A DNA stretch of 6,453 nucleotides, from positions 1 through 6,453 of the forward strand of contig CAZKUV010000040.1 of assembly GCA_964556075.1 (NCBI GenBank). The letters run 5' to 3'. The notes under the pieces were generated by a model. The model had not been told where the DNA came from. It made no database searches and was given only the letters and a program-made list of their open reading frames with translations. Every line of letters begins with the position of its first letter. Position 1 is the first letter of the stretch. Below are positions 6,385-6,453 of this stretch, piece by piece. This stretch comes from JAUIHN01 sp964556075. Its GTDB lineage: Bacteria > Patescibacteriota > Saccharimonadia > Saccharimonadales > Saccharimonadaceae. A program made the position numbers and the translations under genes.

Positions 6385-6453
6385 ATCGCTTAAGGACGTA
6401 TCTGTAATTTATATTACTAGTCAATTCAAGATGAGGTCGTATACTGATTGCAC

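Noticed and set aside
1..6453. Defence system, CRISPR array, insertion sequence, phage gene or alternative genetic code
   Set aside because: No direct-repeat array, transposase, integrase or toxin-antitoxin pair is visible. TGA acts as a stop at the end of tsaE, so recoding of TGA is not supported.

Overview
The window looks like a chromosomal fragment from a Candidate Phyla Radiation (Patescibacteria) bacterium, most likely Saccharibacteria (TM7). This is an inference. It rests on a Gram-positive-like RNase Y, a very short TsaB, type IV pilus genes in the order pilB-pilC-pilM, compact spacing, moderate GC and use of the standard code (TGA closes tsaE). No rRNA or tRNA is present to confirm the lineage.

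Layout. Positions 1-3175 on the minus strand hold a type IV pilus operon read right to left: pilB (extension ATPase), pilC (inner-membrane platform) and the first 29 codons of pilM, which runs off the left edge. A 74-bp divergent intergenic region (3176-3249) carries a consensus -10 hexamer in each direction. Rightward from it lie tsaE (3250-3707, with an apparent frameshift at the start of the P-loop) and tsaB (3704-4090), joined by an ATGA overlap; both serve tRNA t6A modification. After a 156-bp gap comes rny (4247-5737), a full-length RNase Y with a strong Shine-Dalgarno. Converging on it with 3 bp between stops is a four-helix membrane protein of unknown function (5741-6331, minus). The last 122 bp (6332-6453) hold no gene but contain an imperfect 13-bp inverted repeat just upstream of that membrane protein.

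Functionally, the left half builds the motor and platform of a type IV pilus. The right half is housekeeping: t6A37 tRNA modification (TsaE and TsaB, working with TsaD and TsaC/TsaC2 encoded elsewhere) and RNA turnover (RNase Y). I see no mobile element, CRISPR array, phage gene or defence system. The most notable points are the broken tsaE frame, the half-length TsaB, the back-to-back near-leaderless promoters, and the inverted repeat at the right end.
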